A stretch of 52,655 nucleotides of DNA from an uncultured Roseiflexaceae bacterium (GTDB lineage Bacteria; Chloroflexota; Chloroflexia; Chloroflexales; Roseiflexaceae). Where the stretch lies: positions 1 to 52,655 of the forward strand of contig CALKHR010000115.1 in NCBI GenBank assembly GCA_937988885.1, read 5' to 3'. The notes below the pieces were generated by a model. That model was not told where the DNA came from and ran no database searches. It saw nothing but the letters and a program-made list of their open reading frames with translations. Both the position numbers and the translations under genes were made by a program. Position 1 is the first letter of the stretch; each line of letters starts with the position of its first letter. Positions 7,755 to 16,139 of the stretch are shown here, piece after piece.

Positions 7755-10235
7755 CTATGCTGCGTGTGGTTCGGGGTCACCCGATACAAGCGCCTGCCCC
7801 AGCACTTCGCTGATGTGCTCCACGTAGATGAACGTGAGATCGCGCTTGACGTTGTTCGGCACATCGTCGATGTCGCGCGCGTTTTGCGTGGGCATGATGA
7901 TGGTGCGAATGCCTGCACGATGGGCGCCGAGCACTTTCTCCTTGATGCCGCCGACGGGGAGCACGCGTCCGCGCAGGGTGATTTCGCCAGTGAGCGCCAC
8001 ATCGCGCCGCACGGCCTGCTTGGTGAACGCCGAGATCAGCGCGACCGCGAGCGCAATGCCCGCCGATGGGCCGTCCTTGGGGACGCTGCCCTCGGGCACG
8101 TGAATGTGGATGTCGTTCCGCTCGAAGAGCGACGTATCGATGCCGAGGGCCTGCGCATTGGCGCGCGCGTATGAGCAGGCGGCCTGCGCCGATTCGCGCA
8201 TCACATTGCCGAGTTGGCCCGTGAGCGTGAGCGTGCCCTTGCCCTCCATCAGCGAAACCTCGATATGGAGCGTATCGCCGCCGTTGGCGGTCCAGAACAT
8301 GCCGGTTGCCACGCCGATCTCATCCTGCTGCAGGATGTGGTTATGGTTGAAGCGCGGCGCGCCGAGATACTCGCTGAGCAGAGACGGCGTGATGACGCGG
8401 GGGAAGCGTCGGTGCTCGGCGACGCGACGGGCGATCTTCCGGCAGACCGCGGCGATCTCGCGTTCGAGGTTGCGGACGCCTGCTTCGTAGGTGTAGTTGC
8501 GGATCAGGTGCCGCAATGTGGTGTCGCTGAAGCGCAGCAGCGGCTTCTCGGTCTGAGTGCTGATCTGCAGATCGATCAGAGGAGCTTGCCCGTTATTGTT
8601 GCTCGATTGCGTCTCGTTCTGCGGCGCAAGTCCATGCGCTTCGAGCTGTTTGGGGATGAGGAATTGTCGCGCGATGTGTATCTTTTCCTCTTCGCTGTAG
8701 CCCGGTAACTGTAGCACCTCCATGCGGTCGCGCAGGGCGGGTGGGATTGGCTCAAGCAGGTTGGCGGTGGCGATGAAGATCACGTGCGAGAGGTCGTAGG
8801 GCACGTCGAGATAGTGATCGGCGAAGCTGTTGTTTTGTTCGGGATCGAGCACCTCCAGCAGCGCTGAAGCGGGATCGCCTCGGAAATCGTTGCCGATTTT
8901 GTCGATTTCATCGAGCATAAAGACGGGGTTGATGGAGCCGGCCTCCTTCATCGCCTTGATGATGCGGCCTGGCATTGCCCCGATGTAGGTGCGCCGATGC
9001 CCTCGGATCTCGGCTTCGTCGTGGACGCCGCCGAGCGAGATGCGCACAAAGCGGCGGCCCAGCGCTTCGGCGATCGATTGTCCAAGCGAGGTTTTGCCAA
9101 CACCCGGCGGCCCGACCAAGCAGAGAATCGGCGCGCGCAGGCGGTTTTTGGCTAATTGGCGCACCGCGATGTACTCAAGGATGCGCTCTTTGAGCTTGGG
9201 CAGGCCGTAGTGGTGCTGATCGAGCGTTTGGGCGGCGAGCACAAGGCTTTGGTTGTCGGTGGTCTGCTGTGTCCACGGCAGGTCGATCAGCCAATCGATG
9301 TAGGTGCGCAGGATGGTGTATTCGGGCGCGGCGGGCGGCATCATTTCGAGCCGCCGCAGTTCCTCAAGCGCCTTCGCCTGCACCTTCTCGGGCATGCCTG
9401 CGGCGAGCACTTTCTCGCGGAGGTTGAATTGCTCGTGTTGGAGCGTGTCCTCCTGCCCCAGTTCGCGCTGGATGACTTTGATCTGTTCGCGGAGGAAAAA
9501 TTCGCGCTGCGAGCGATCCACCTCTTTTTGCACTTGCGTGTGGATGCGGTTCTCCAACTCAAGCACATCGAGTTCTTGAGTTAACATAATGGAGAGGCGG
9601 CGCAGGCGTTCCTCGGCGTCGAGCGTTTCGAGGATCTCTTGGCGGCGGGCGATGTCGAGCGGCAGTGTGGAGGCGATCAGGTCGGCCAGCCAGCCAGGCT
9701 CATCGACGTTCATCGCCATAATGTAGGAATCGTCGGGCAGGCTGCGCGAGAGCTTGACCACCTTCTCGAAGAGCGAGAGCACGGCGCGCATCATCGCTTC
9801 GACGGCGATGGTTTTTTCTTCGTCGCTGTAGATCGGCACCGTGCGGGCGCGCAGGTACGGGTGCTCCTGCTCGTAGCTGAGCACACGCATGCGGCGCTGG
9901 CCCTGCAAAACGATCGATGTTGAGCCATCGGGCATCTTGAGGACGCGCTGGATATTGGCTTCAACGCCGATCGTGTAGAGATCGGCTGGCCCTACGTCTT
10001 CAATATCGCTCTCCCGTTGGGTGACCGCTAAGATCATGCGATCGTTGGCGAGCGCCTCTTCGATCGCGTTGATCGCGGGCACACGGCCAACGAACAGCGG
10101 TGTCAACATGTGCGGGAACAGCACAATGTTGATCAGCGGGACGACGGGCAGATCGCGTTCACCACCGTGGTTGTTGTTCTGGGCGATATCGAGTGAGGAG
10201 GGGAAGTCGAATAGGATTGGTAGCTCATCGGGCAT
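7755..10235 (-). CDS. lon: ATP-dependent Lon protease
   Basis: 826 residues, the usual length for bacterial LonA. An N-terminal substrate-binding domain (LON, about 30-225) is followed by a coiled segment. The AAA+ module carries Walker A GPPGVGKTS and Walker B VFMLDEIDKI, and the C-terminal serine protease domain follows. The catalytic dyad is visible: Ser724 in DGPSAGIA and Lys767 in GGIKEK, 43 residues apart as in E. coli Lon. The enzyme degrades misfolded and regulatory proteins in the cytoplasm. AGGTG lies 5 nt before the ATG. A short insertion rich in Asn/Gln (about residues 540-560) precedes the protease domain. It is transcribed alone, from an extended -10 promoter at 10285-10293. Confidence 0.97.
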   Translation of the reverse strand: MPDELPILFDFPSSLDIAQNNNHGGERDLPVVPLINIVLFPHMLTPLFVGRVPAINAIEEALANDRMILAVTQRESDIEDVGPADLYTIGVEANIQRVLKMPDGSTSIVLQGQRRMRVLSYEQEHPYLRARTVPIYSDEEKTIAVEAMMRAVLSLFEKVVKLSRSLPDDSYIMAMNVDEPGWLADLIASTLPLDIARRQEILETLDAEERLRRLSIMLTQELDVLELENRIHTQVQKEVDRSQREFFLREQIKVIQRELGQEDTLQHEQFNLREKVLAAGMPEKVQAKALEELRRLEMMPPAAPEYTILRTYIDWLIDLPWTQQTTDNQSLVLAAQTLDQHHYGLPKLKERILEYIAVRQLAKNRLRAPILCLVGPPGVGKTSLGQSIAEALGRRFVRISLGGVHDEAEIRGHRRTYIGAMPGRIIKAMKEAGSINPVFMLDEIDKIGNDFRGDPASALLEVLDPEQNNSFADHYLDVPYDLSHVIFIATANLLEPIPPALRDRMEVLQLPGYSEEEKIHIARQFLIPKQLEAHGLAPQNETQSSNNNGQAPLIDLQISTQTEKPLLRFSDTTLRHLIRNYTYEAGVRNLEREIAAVCRKIARRVAEHRRFPRVITPSLLSEYLGAPRFNHNHILQQDEIGVATGMFWTANGGDTLHIEVSLMEGKGTLTLTGQLGNVMRESAQAACSYARANAQALGIDTSLFERNDIHIHVPEGSVPKDGPSAGIALAVALISAFTKQAVRRDVALTGEITLRGRVLPVGGIKEKVLGAHRAGIRTIIMPTQNARDIDDVPNNVKRDLTFIYVEHISEVLGQALVSGDPEPHAA

Positions 10236-10284
10236 GATTCACCTGCGCTGCATACGGGCGCATCATCGGCCCTTCACGGGCTGC

Positions 10285-10293
10285 ATTATAGCA
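10285..10293 (-). promoter_or_regulatory. Extended -10 promoter of lon
   Basis: TGCTATAAT on the minus strand, about 50 nt before the lon start. No good -35 box is visible at 16-18 nt spacing, so the extended -10 is the main evidence. No heat-shock element (CIRCE, HAIR or sigma-32 type) was recognised. Confidence 0.5.
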
Positions 10294-10360
10294 CAGCATT
10301 ATGGTTGTTCTGGATGCATACATCACCGCTACCGAGGCAATTTCCAGAGGAGGAATGGGC

Positions 10361-10741
10361 TTAGAGTAAGTCGGCTGGTCTTTTTGGTAGGTTGCTGAGC
10401 CAGCCACCCAGCGCGCCGGCAACGCACCCGAGTGCGAGCGCAAAGACCTGCGTGCGTGTGAGAGTGGCGTTAGCACTAGCGAGAAGTTGGATCTGGACAC
10501 TGAGGATGCCCACGACGCCGACCATAAAGCCGTTCAGCCAGCGTTGGATGCCCGCGAGTCGCCCGGCCACATAGCCGCCGATGGCGGTGCAGAGCAGGCC
10601 CAAGCCGATGACGATGGGATCATCGGCGATGGTGGGATCGGTACTGCTGAAAGCTCTGGGGTAAAAGACCAACAACGAGATGGTGGTTACCATAAGGTCG
10701 ACAATAAAGCCGTTTAAGACAGCCATCCAACGGATTTGCAT
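10361..10741 (-). CDS. Small integral membrane protein (four predicted helices)
   Basis: 126 residues, almost entirely hydrophobic, with four likely transmembrane helices at about 8-28, 40-62, 68-90 and 96-118. The third and fourth pair is rich in Gly and Ala (LALGCVAGALGGW). No charged catalytic motif is seen. This layout resembles the small four-helix membrane proteins of unknown function common in Chloroflexota. GAGGA about 8 nt before the ATG supports the start. It lies upstream of lon on the same strand with a gap of 125 bp that holds lon's own promoter. Function unknown. Confidence 0.75.
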   Translation of the reverse strand: MQIRWMAVLNGFIVDLMVTTISLLVFYPRAFSSTDPTIADDPIVIGLGLLCTAIGGYVAGRLAGIQRWLNGFMVGVVGILSVQIQLLASANATLTRTQVFALALGCVAGALGGWLSNLPKRPADLL

Positions 10742-10760
10742 GCGCTTCCTCTATGAAACA

Positions 10761-10782
10761 TGGCGCGCAAAAGAGCGCGCCA
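10761..10782. repeat. Intergenic hairpin, possible terminator
   Basis: Perfect 8-bp inverted repeat TGGCGCGC / GCGCGCCA with loop AAAAGA, between two minus-strand membrane protein genes. It has no T-run, so termination is only a possibility. Confidence 0.4.
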
Positions 10783-10888
10783 CTCAATGATAAAGGACTG
10801 GCGAGCGTTTCGTCAACCACAGCAACGGGGTAAGCAGAGAATTTGGGAGGGGATGCCTACTGGTCGTTCCAACAGAAGAACGGCTATA

Positions 10889-11143
10889 TCAGAACGTTCC
10901 CCACACCATCACAAACAGCATAAGCGTGAGCTGAGTGCAGCGTAGGCCGTCGATCTGCACGGCTTGCCAGTATTCTTCTCGGCCCAGCCACCACCAGATG
11001 CGGGTGAGTTTGCGTTTGAGACGATTGCCATCCCAAATTTGAAGGACCTCAAGCTGCGCCATGCGTAGGAGTCGGCGTGTGTGGATGATCAGCATCGTTG
11101 CCCATATCCCAACAATTGCAAGCTGAACGATAGTCCCAAACAT
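10889..11143 (-). CDS. Small membrane protein, basic core
   Basis: 84 residues with hydrophobic helices at about 3-20 and 66-82. These flank a strongly basic, Trp-rich central part that would lie in the cytoplasm or at the membrane surface (HTRRLLRMAQ, RLKRKLTRIWWWLGR). GGAGG stands 6 nt before the ATG, an excellent ribosome site, which is the main reason to accept so short a gene. No family recognised. It is separated by about 147 bp from the next membrane protein gene and is probably its own unit. Confidence 0.62.
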   Translation of the reverse strand: MFGTIVQLAIVGIWATMLIIHTRRLLRMAQLEVLQIWDGNRLKRKLTRIWWWLGREEYWQAVQIDGLRCTQLTLMLFVMVWGTF

Positions 11144-11443
11144 AGGACGCCTCCATGGATGTGTACATGACTTCCTATCTGTTTTTTATTTGAGGCAAGA
11201 ACTGCACCAAAAGAAGGTGCGTTGTCTGCTGGTAATGTCGAAAAACAACGCCGTTTACACAACACACTTAGTAGTATAGATTCTCCTTATATCAAGATCA
11301 ATTAGGTGTTCATTCCTATGTTCAATCGCCGTAGGTACTAGCATAATGTAGGATGCTTCGCACGAAAACTTATCGGTAGGAAGACGGATTTGCATATTGT
11401 TTTCTATGTGAAAGTAATGTGGCTTATGGTTGCCCAACGGTAC

Positions 11444-11472
11444 TTGTGATTCGTTATCGATGTCGCTACAAT
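11444..11472 (+). promoter_or_regulatory. Sigma-70 type promoter of the metallopeptidase gene
   Basis: TTGTGA (11444-11449), 17-nt spacer, TACAAT (11467-11472), about 40 nt upstream of the ATG at 11513. It lies in the 369-bp gap between divergent genes. The rest of that gap is AT-rich with no recognisable gene. Confidence 0.55.
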
Positions 11473-11512
11473 ACCCACGGTAAAAGATATCGCTATAGAG
11501 AGGATTGTTTGC

Positions 11513-13546
11513 ATGATCCGACGCCTCAGTTTGGTGCTGCTTGTGGTATTGCTTGGTGCGTGTGCCTCGCCGTTTGCGAGTGCGCCAACCCCATCACCAT
11601 CGCAGGTAACTCAGCCAACCGCAACACAAGATGTATTGGAATATATTACGCAGTTGCCGATTGAAACGCCGCCTCCTGCGCCCACACGGGCCGAGGTGCA
11701 GCCGACTGCGGCGCCTACACAAGTCCTTCCTACGGTTGTTCCGGTTGATTTGGAGCTCATCGATGATCCTGAGCGAATCGCTGCGACGAGTCCGGCGGTG
11801 CGTGATCAGGTGGCGCTGGCCGAGGCGTTTGAGGGTGTTGGTGAGATCCCGCGGGTTGCCCGTACGGAACCGCTCGATGTGCAGGTTGGCGATATCGAAA
11901 CCTTCTGGGTTTCGAATATGATCGATAACACCAATTATGAGGTCGAGGCCGAGTTGCGCTATGCTGGCCCGGTGGTGTTGATGTATGTTGATACGCGGGA
12001 GAATGTCTCTCAAGCTGCGATCGAGCGTTCGGCGAAGATCTTTGAGGAGCAGATCTATCCGCGGACTCGTGAGGTGTTTGGCGAAGAGGTGTCGCCCGGT
12101 GTCGATGGTGATCCTCGCCTGACGGTCCTGAATACGCCGCTTGAGGGTGCTGGCGGTTACTTCTCGCCCGCCGATATGGTGGTGAAGGCAGCGAACCGCT
12201 TCAGCAATGAGCGCGAGATGTTTGTGATCGGCATCAACTCCTACCCGCTGGGCACGGAGGCATACGCTTCGACGTTGGCGCACGAGTTCCAGCACATGAT
12301 CCAGGCGAATGTGGCGCAGCGCAGCCCGAGTTGGTTCAACGAGGGGATGTCGCAGTTGGCCGAGGATATCAACGGCTTCACCTCGAACGGCACGGCACAG
12401 CTCGCGCTGCTCCAGCCCGATGTGCAGTTGACCACATGGTCGAGCGATGCAGCGCAGACGGGCGAGCATTATGGCACGTCGCATCTGTTTATGCGCTATT
12501 TCTACGATCAGTACGGCGGCGAGGATAGTATTGCTGAACTGATCGCTCGTGATGCTGGCAATAACCTCGAGGTGTTCGCCGATATTGCGCGGCGTACCCG
12601 CCCCGATATCACGAGTTTTGCGGATCTGTACGCCGATTGGGCGGTTGCCAATGTGCTCGGCGATAGCTCGGTGGGCGATGGGCGTTACAACTATGAGTTG
12701 TTGCCCGGCACCGCCTCGATCATGCGGGTGGGCCCCGGCGTGCAGGAGGGCACCGTCAACCAATTTGGCGTCGATTACTTGGGTGTGTTGGAGGGCCCGC
12801 AGACGCTGAATTTCACCGGGAATCAGGTGATCGGCTTGACGGGCGCTTCGCCGTACGAGGGCCGTTATATGTGGTGGAGCCAGCGCGGCGACGACAGTAT
12901 CGAGACGTTGACGCGCGAGTTCGATCTGAGCGGCCTCGACAAAGCAACGCTCAAGTTCTCGACATGGTATGAGATCGAGAAGGACTGGGATTATGGCTTT
13001 GTGACGGTCTCAACCGATGGTGGTAAGACATGGACAACGTTGGAGGGCAAGAGCACCACTACCGAAGATCCGCAGGGCCACAACTACGGGCATGGCTTGA
13101 CAGGTGTAAGCGGTAAGCCAGGCGTCGAGACCGATAAGGGCATACGGGCGGAGTGGATCGATGAGGAGATGGACCTGACGCCGTATGTTGGCCAGAAGAT
13201 CTTGCTGCGCTTCTGGGTGATCAACGATGCGGCGTACAACGCTCAGGGCATGCTGATCGACAATATCAGCATCCCTGAACTGAACTACTTCGACAATGCC
13301 GAGGAGGGCGATGGCGGTTGGGAGGGTGTTGGTTTTGTGCGCACTACCGGCTTTTTGGCGCAACAGTGGTCGTTGCGTCTGATCGCGGCGACCAACGGCG
13401 AGTTGACTGTCACTCCGGTGGAGGTTGATGCGCAGGGCCGCGCTCAGATCCAGATCCCCGCCAATACTCGCGCGATCCTAGCGGTGATCGCTTCGACGCC
13501 GTTCACGACCGAGAAGGCCACGTACACGTACGAGATTGTGAAGTAG
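11513..13546 (+). CDS. Lipoprotein zinc metallopeptidase resembling immune inhibitor A
   Basis: 677 residues. The signal peptide ends in lipobox LGAC (Cys17), so the protein should be lipid-anchored outside the membrane, followed by a Thr/Pro-rich linker to about residue 75. The catalytic centre is HEFQH at 257-261 followed by NEG with Glu277, a gluzincin-like arrangement. The C-terminal third (about 440-640) is a beta-sandwich region with the immune inhibitor A pattern: GRYMWWSQRGD, then strands such as FDLSGLDKATLKFSTWYEIE and a closing MLIDNISI. Immune inhibitor A is an M6 secreted protease, but its active site differs, so substrate is not assigned. GAGAGG precedes the ATG. An extracellular protease fits a scavenging or predatory lifestyle. 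Confidence 0.85.
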   Translation: MIRRLSLVLLVVLLGACASPFASAPTPSPSQVTQPTATQDVLEYITQLPIETPPPAPTRAEVQPTAAPTQVLPTVVPVDLELIDDPERIAATSPAVRDQVALAEAFEGVGEIPRVARTEPLDVQVGDIETFWVSNMIDNTNYEVEAELRYAGPVVLMYVDTRENVSQAAIERSAKIFEEQIYPRTREVFGEEVSPGVDGDPRLTVLNTPLEGAGGYFSPADMVVKAANRFSNEREMFVIGINSYPLGTEAYASTLAHEFQHMIQANVAQRSPSWFNEGMSQLAEDINGFTSNGTAQLALLQPDVQLTTWSSDAAQTGEHYGTSHLFMRYFYDQYGGEDSIAELIARDAGNNLEVFADIARRTRPDITSFADLYADWAVANVLGDSSVGDGRYNYELLPGTASIMRVGPGVQEGTVNQFGVDYLGVLEGPQTLNFTGNQVIGLTGASPYEGRYMWWSQRGDDSIETLTREFDLSGLDKATLKFSTWYEIEKDWDYGFVTVSTDGGKTWTTLEGKSTTTEDPQGHNYGHGLTGVSGKPGVETDKGIRAEWIDEEMDLTPYVGQKILLRFWVINDAAYNAQGMLIDNISIPELNYFDNAEEGDGGWEGVGFVRTTGFLAQQWSLRLIAATNGELTVTPVEVDAQGRAQIQIPANTRAILAVIASTPFTTEKATYTYEIVK

Positions 13547-13593
13547 TTGCGCGTGTAAGAATCTCTTTGTGGCGATAACTTGCAAGGGAATGT

Positions 13594-13640
13594 GTAATAT
13601 CGACCTTTTGCTGTGTGCAGAAGGTCGATATTACGTTTTT
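13594..13640 (+). terminator. Rho-independent terminator, hairpin A of a shared 18-bp design
   Basis: Stem GTAATATCGACCTT (13594-13607) with AAGGTCGATATTAC (13621-13634), extended inward by four pairs to a 5-nt loop TGTGT, then GTTTTT. It terminates the peptidase gene. The same stem length and loop size recur at 22602-22650 and 40768-40808. Confidence 0.85.
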
Positions 13641-13682
13641 GAGATGTGTTTGTATGAAGGATACTCTCGAAATGACAGATCA

Positions 13683-13711
13683 TTGTAATGTATGCTTTAA
13701 GGCATTATAAT
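13683..13711 (+). promoter_or_regulatory. Sigma-70 type promoter of the three-module secreted protein
   Basis: TTGTAA (13683-13688), 17-nt spacer, TATAAT (13706-13711). The transcript should start near 13718, giving a leader of about 224 nt before the ATG at 13942. Confidence 0.65.
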
Positions 13712-13741
13712 GCTTCCTAATACAGTGATAGTATGTATTTT

Positions 13742-13834
13742 TACCTATGTCTCAGTACTCATAGGTACTATCTTCCTATTGTGAGTTGGTGTGTACTCAA
13801 CTATGCTTCAGAAGGGTGTTTAACACCTTTTTTT
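13742..13834 (+). promoter_or_regulatory. Structured leader with terminator-like hairpin (possible attenuator)
   Basis: Within the predicted leader, TACCTATG (13742-13749) pairs with CATAGGTA (13760-13767). A second hairpin (13812-13818 with 13824-13830, loop TTTAA) is directly followed by a T-run (13831-13834). The second structure looks like a weak intrinsic terminator 108 nt before the start codon. A terminator in front of the gene it precedes is the layout of an attenuator or riboswitch, but no known riboswitch consensus was recognised. Confidence 0.4.
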
Positions 13835-13941
13835 ACTTTACAATCGAGTGTTGCCTACCTCTGCCAGTTGGCCTAGCCGGACCATCTCCCTTCATTCATC
13901 TTTCCATGTGGAACGGGTAAGCGTAGCAAGGAGTCAGCAGC

Positions 13942-15915
13942 ATGCGAAAGCCTTCGAGCCTCTCTCTCTTGTTCATGGCCTTTTGTATCCTGGCACTCTC
14001 TGGCATTTGGTCGCCCGCCGTTCACGCCGCCCCTGGCGAAGAATTGGTGAGTAGTAGCGGCTCGCTGAGCGCTAGCCAGTTGATCACCATCCCCCTCTAC
14101 AGCCCCGAAGCCGCCAACCTCCGCCTGCAAGTGAGCGGGGGCAGCGCAACCGATACCATCACGATGGCGCTGCGCAACGGCAGCACTACCGTGTCAAGCT
14201 GGGTGGTGCGCAGCGGCGAGACAGTGTGGGGCTATGCCACCTTACCGAGTGGCGGCTCATTGACTCTGCAGAACAACAGTGGGACAACACTCACGTATAA
14301 TCTCAAGGCATATGCCCGTGGCGTCGCGCCGAACATCACCACAGGCAACGCGACGTGGAGCGGTGTGGCGCGAGGGGCAGGCATCCAGTCGAACATTCAG
14401 CTGACGGTGCCGACCGCAGGCCGTTATCGTTTGACATTTGGCGCAACTGGCGGCAGTTTCCAACTCAAGGTCGATTCCAACGCCATCCTCAAGACGGCTG
14501 TGCCTGGTAAGCTCCCCGCCGCTACCGATAGTGTGTACTACCTCTCCGCTGGCGTGCACACCTTCACGATCGTGCAGAACAGCGCCGATGCGCTGGTGAC
14601 GTGGAGCGTGGCGCTGGCGACCGCCGATGCGCTCGATACGTTTCCCACCAGCGAGAGCAGCGCCGTGTTGGGTGGGGCGTTCCGCGAGGAATGGGTGCCG
14701 ATTCAGCTTGCGAGCGCGCAGGCTGTCAATGTGCGGATCGAGGTGACGGGCGCCACCACCGATCATTTGTTGATCGAGTTGTACAACGGCGCGACTCGTG
14801 TGTATACCAGCACCAATGTCTACGGAGGCGAGGTCGCTTGGGCGAGCACCACGCTCGCGGCTGGCGCGAATCGCTTGCGGGTTGTCTCGGCGGCCAGCAA
14901 CACCGCAACGCTAGGCTACACCGTTACTATGAGCGTCATCCCGCAGCCGAACTACACGTGGACTGGCACGAGCTATGGTATCACGTCACGCCTCAATCAG
15001 GGCAACTCCTCGATCAAGCTGAACTTCCCCAAGGCTGGCTTGTACCGCTTCACGGTTGGCGCGAGCACGGGCCGCTTCCAGTTGTTGCTCAACAGCCAGT
15101 ACTTCCAAAAGATCATCACCGACACCGCCAGCACGAACCTGACGGTGTACGTGCCCGCTGGCGCACACACCCTGCAGGTGCGTCAGGACCCCGCGCAGAC
15201 CAAGACAACTTGGAGCGTGCAGGTGGCCACGACCACCACGACGGTCGATTCGCTGACGTTCAGCCGTGGCGGTGGCACGCTGGGTGGCACGGGTAACGCC
15301 TTCCGCGATGAGTGGATACCGTTGCAGGTGAATAGTGAAGCTCCAGTGAATCTGCGGGTGGTGGCGCAGGGCGCCGCTTCCGATTCGCTGAAGGTCGAGC
15401 TGTACAACGGCAATACGCTCGCCTACAGTGCGGCCAAGGTCTATGGTGGCGAGACGTTCTGGGCCACCACGACGATCAAGGCTGGCTCCAATCGCCTGCG
15501 CCTGATCGCCGACGCGGCCAATACGGGGCCGATGAGCTACCTGATCGAGGTGCGCAACGTCGATACGATTCCCGGTTCGTGGCGCGGTGTGGCGCTCTCG
15601 GGCGGGCTAAACTCGGTGGTGCGCCTACATGTGCCCGCCGATGGCATCTACGATGTGGAGCTCACCTTCGATGAGGGCGCGGGGCAGGTGCTCGTTGATG
15701 CGAACACGACGGTCGCGCTGCAGAGCATCGAGCCAGCCGCAAGCACAACCACGTTGCGCGTGCCGTTGAAGGCGGGCTTGCATACCTTCACGCTCAAGCA
15801 GGACACTGGCTCGATCACGCCGCGCACGGTCTGGCAGATCGCCACGAAACTGCGCCAACTCGAAACGACGCAGGGAGCTGGCACGAAGGCCTATCTGTCC
15901 TTTATTATCAAATAA
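13942..15915 (+). CDS. Secreted protein of three tandem ~200-residue beta modules
   Basis: 657 residues with a classical signal peptide (cleavage after AVHA near residue 29) and no membrane anchor or sorting motif. The mature part is three repeats, at about 35-228, 231-433 and 436-650. Each repeat has a first half with the pattern EWIPLQ...VNLRV...DSLKVELYNG...YGGE.FWATTTL and a second half ending in a G.HTF.VRQD....TTWSV signature. Both halves look like beta-sandwich domains rich in Thr, Ser and Ala. Module 1 is the most diverged. No catalytic motif is visible, so a surface, matrix or carbohydrate-binding role is the best guess. AAGGAG lies 9 nt before the ATG. Its only near neighbour on the strand is the lipoprotein peptidase upstream. 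Confidence 0.8.
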   Translation: MRKPSSLSLLFMAFCILALSGIWSPAVHAAPGEELVSSSGSLSASQLITIPLYSPEAANLRLQVSGGSATDTITMALRNGSTTVSSWVVRSGETVWGYATLPSGGSLTLQNNSGTTLTYNLKAYARGVAPNITTGNATWSGVARGAGIQSNIQLTVPTAGRYRLTFGATGGSFQLKVDSNAILKTAVPGKLPAATDSVYYLSAGVHTFTIVQNSADALVTWSVALATADALDTFPTSESSAVLGGAFREEWVPIQLASAQAVNVRIEVTGATTDHLLIELYNGATRVYTSTNVYGGEVAWASTTLAAGANRLRVVSAASNTATLGYTVTMSVIPQPNYTWTGTSYGITSRLNQGNSSIKLNFPKAGLYRFTVGASTGRFQLLLNSQYFQKIITDTASTNLTVYVPAGAHTLQVRQDPAQTKTTWSVQVATTTTTVDSLTFSRGGGTLGGTGNAFRDEWIPLQVNSEAPVNLRVVAQGAASDSLKVELYNGNTLAYSAAKVYGGETFWATTTIKAGSNRLRLIADAANTGPMSYLIEVRNVDTIPGSWRGVALSGGLNSVVRLHVPADGIYDVELTFDEGAGQVLVDANTTVALQSIEPAASTTTLRVPLKAGLHTFTLKQDTGSITPRTVWQIATKLRQLETTQGAGTKAYLSFIIK

Positions 15916-15943
15916 ACTTGCTCGATCGACGGTTCTCAACAGA

Positions 15944-15974
15944 CAGGTTCGGCGCAATGCCGAGCCTGTTTTTT
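15944..15974 (+). terminator. Rho-independent terminator
   Basis: CAGGTTCGGC pairs with GCCGAGCCTG (one G-T pair) around loop GCAAT and is followed by six T (15969-15974). It ends the secreted-protein transcript. Confidence 0.92.
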
Positions 15975-16139
15975 GCTGGATTCGCCATTTCCGCGTCCCG
16001 TTGCTCTTACCATTTCCCACTGGTATTTCTGCGGATTACCGAGTATGATAATCAATATATTTCCTATCACAAAAATGACATTTCATCGCCATTGGTGTGC
16101 TTCGTCATCGCTTCGTGCCTGCTCTGTTAGGGATACAAC

